From Bordetella sp. BOR01 (GTDB taxonomy: Bacteria > Pseudomonadota > Gammaproteobacteria > Burkholderiales > Burkholderiaceae_B), in contig NZ_JAHUWT010000005.1 of the NCBI RefSeq assembly GCF_019218885.1, positions 62,001 to 126,000 on the forward strand: 64,000 nucleotides of DNA. The letters run 5' to 3'. Under the pieces are notes generated by a model. It searched no databases and was not told where the DNA came from. It saw only the letters and a program-made list of their open reading frames with translations. A program made the position numbers and the translations under genes. This document shows positions 63,969 to 64,000 of the stretch, one piece after another. How positions within the stretch are numbered: position 1 is the stretch's first letter; every line of letters begins with the position of its first letter.

Positions 63969-64000
63969 GCGGAGAGCGTGCGTGCGAAGAGTGGGCCGCC

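Overview
This 64 kb window is GC-rich chromosomal DNA from a beta-proteobacterium, most probably Bordetella or a close Alcaligenaceae relative. Three things point there: a complete poly-N-acetylglucosamine operon of the Bordetella bps type (bpsABCD); two Bug-family periplasmic receptors, a family greatly expanded in Bordetella; and many CaiB/BaiF CoA-transferases and orphan solute receptors. I see no rRNA, insertion sequence, integrase, phage gene or CRISPR array. There is one tRNA (tRNA-Pro, anticodon TGG). No gap between genes reaches 300 bp.

Layout. 1-2614: a truncated carbon-nitrogen hydrolase diverges from a class III aminotransferase followed by an RpiR regulator. 2757-8246: iron-uptake module 1 (ECF sigma factor, FecR-type anti-sigma, TonB-dependent receptor, PepSY membrane protein), with a Fur-box-like site in front. 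8209-10187: a nitroreductase and an iron-dependent alcohol dehydrogenase. 10231-17381: a seven-gene leftward operon mixing sugar-type enzymes (Gfo/Idh/MocA dehydrogenase, TIM-barrel isomerase, DUF4432 epimerase-like protein) with acyl-CoA-type enzymes (CoA-transferase, enoyl-CoA hydratase), an SDR and a signal-less solute-binding-like protein; a LacI regulator diverges from it. 18847-25313: bpsABCD. 25310-30101: a degenerate adenylation-domain protein, a diguanylate cyclase, a sensor kinase and an AraC-type response regulator, all leftward, facing bps. 30345-31096: tRNA-Pro with its terminator, and an MgtC/SapB protein. 31141-36620: iron-uptake module 2, with a divergent PepSY gene. 36659-37732: hslR and a glutathione transferase. 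38029-43045: a complete branched-chain 2-oxoacid dehydrogenase operon (E1alpha, E1beta, E2, E3). 43088-50130: a membrane protein, an acyl-CoA dehydrogenase, a divergent LysR regulator, a Bug receptor, an acyl-CoA ligase, a cysteine hydrolase and a VOC protein. 50150-55460: a Bug receptor, an HMG-CoA-lyase-like enzyme and a CoA-transferase, diverging from a PrpR-like sigma-54 activator. 55489-58633: an MFS transporter, an SDR, and an SRPBCC-ArsR pair. 58826-63968: a MmgE/PrpD protein, an NMT1-type binding protein, an asparaginase and a ThDP enzyme.

Regulatory signals are the most informative new content. A textbook sigma-54 promoter (53405-53420) and a triple TTTCAT/ATGAAA operator (53483-53521) lie between the PrpR-like activator and the CoA-transferase operon, wiring one to the other. 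Near-identical T-N11-A boxes stand upstream of the LysR gene and, twice, between the Bug and acyl-CoA ligase genes, suggesting one regulon. The diguanylate cyclase beside bps begins with a perfect 2 x 15 bp tandem repeat fused to a C8 tract, a possible phase-variable switch on c-di-GMP next to the c-di-GMP-dependent exopolysaccharide operon. The neighbouring adenylation-fold protein has lost its catalytic signatures and its C-terminal domain, so it looks like a pseudoenzyme.

All functions are inferred from protein motifs and context read by eye; substrates of the catabolic operons and of the two siderophore receptors cannot be fixed from sequence alone.
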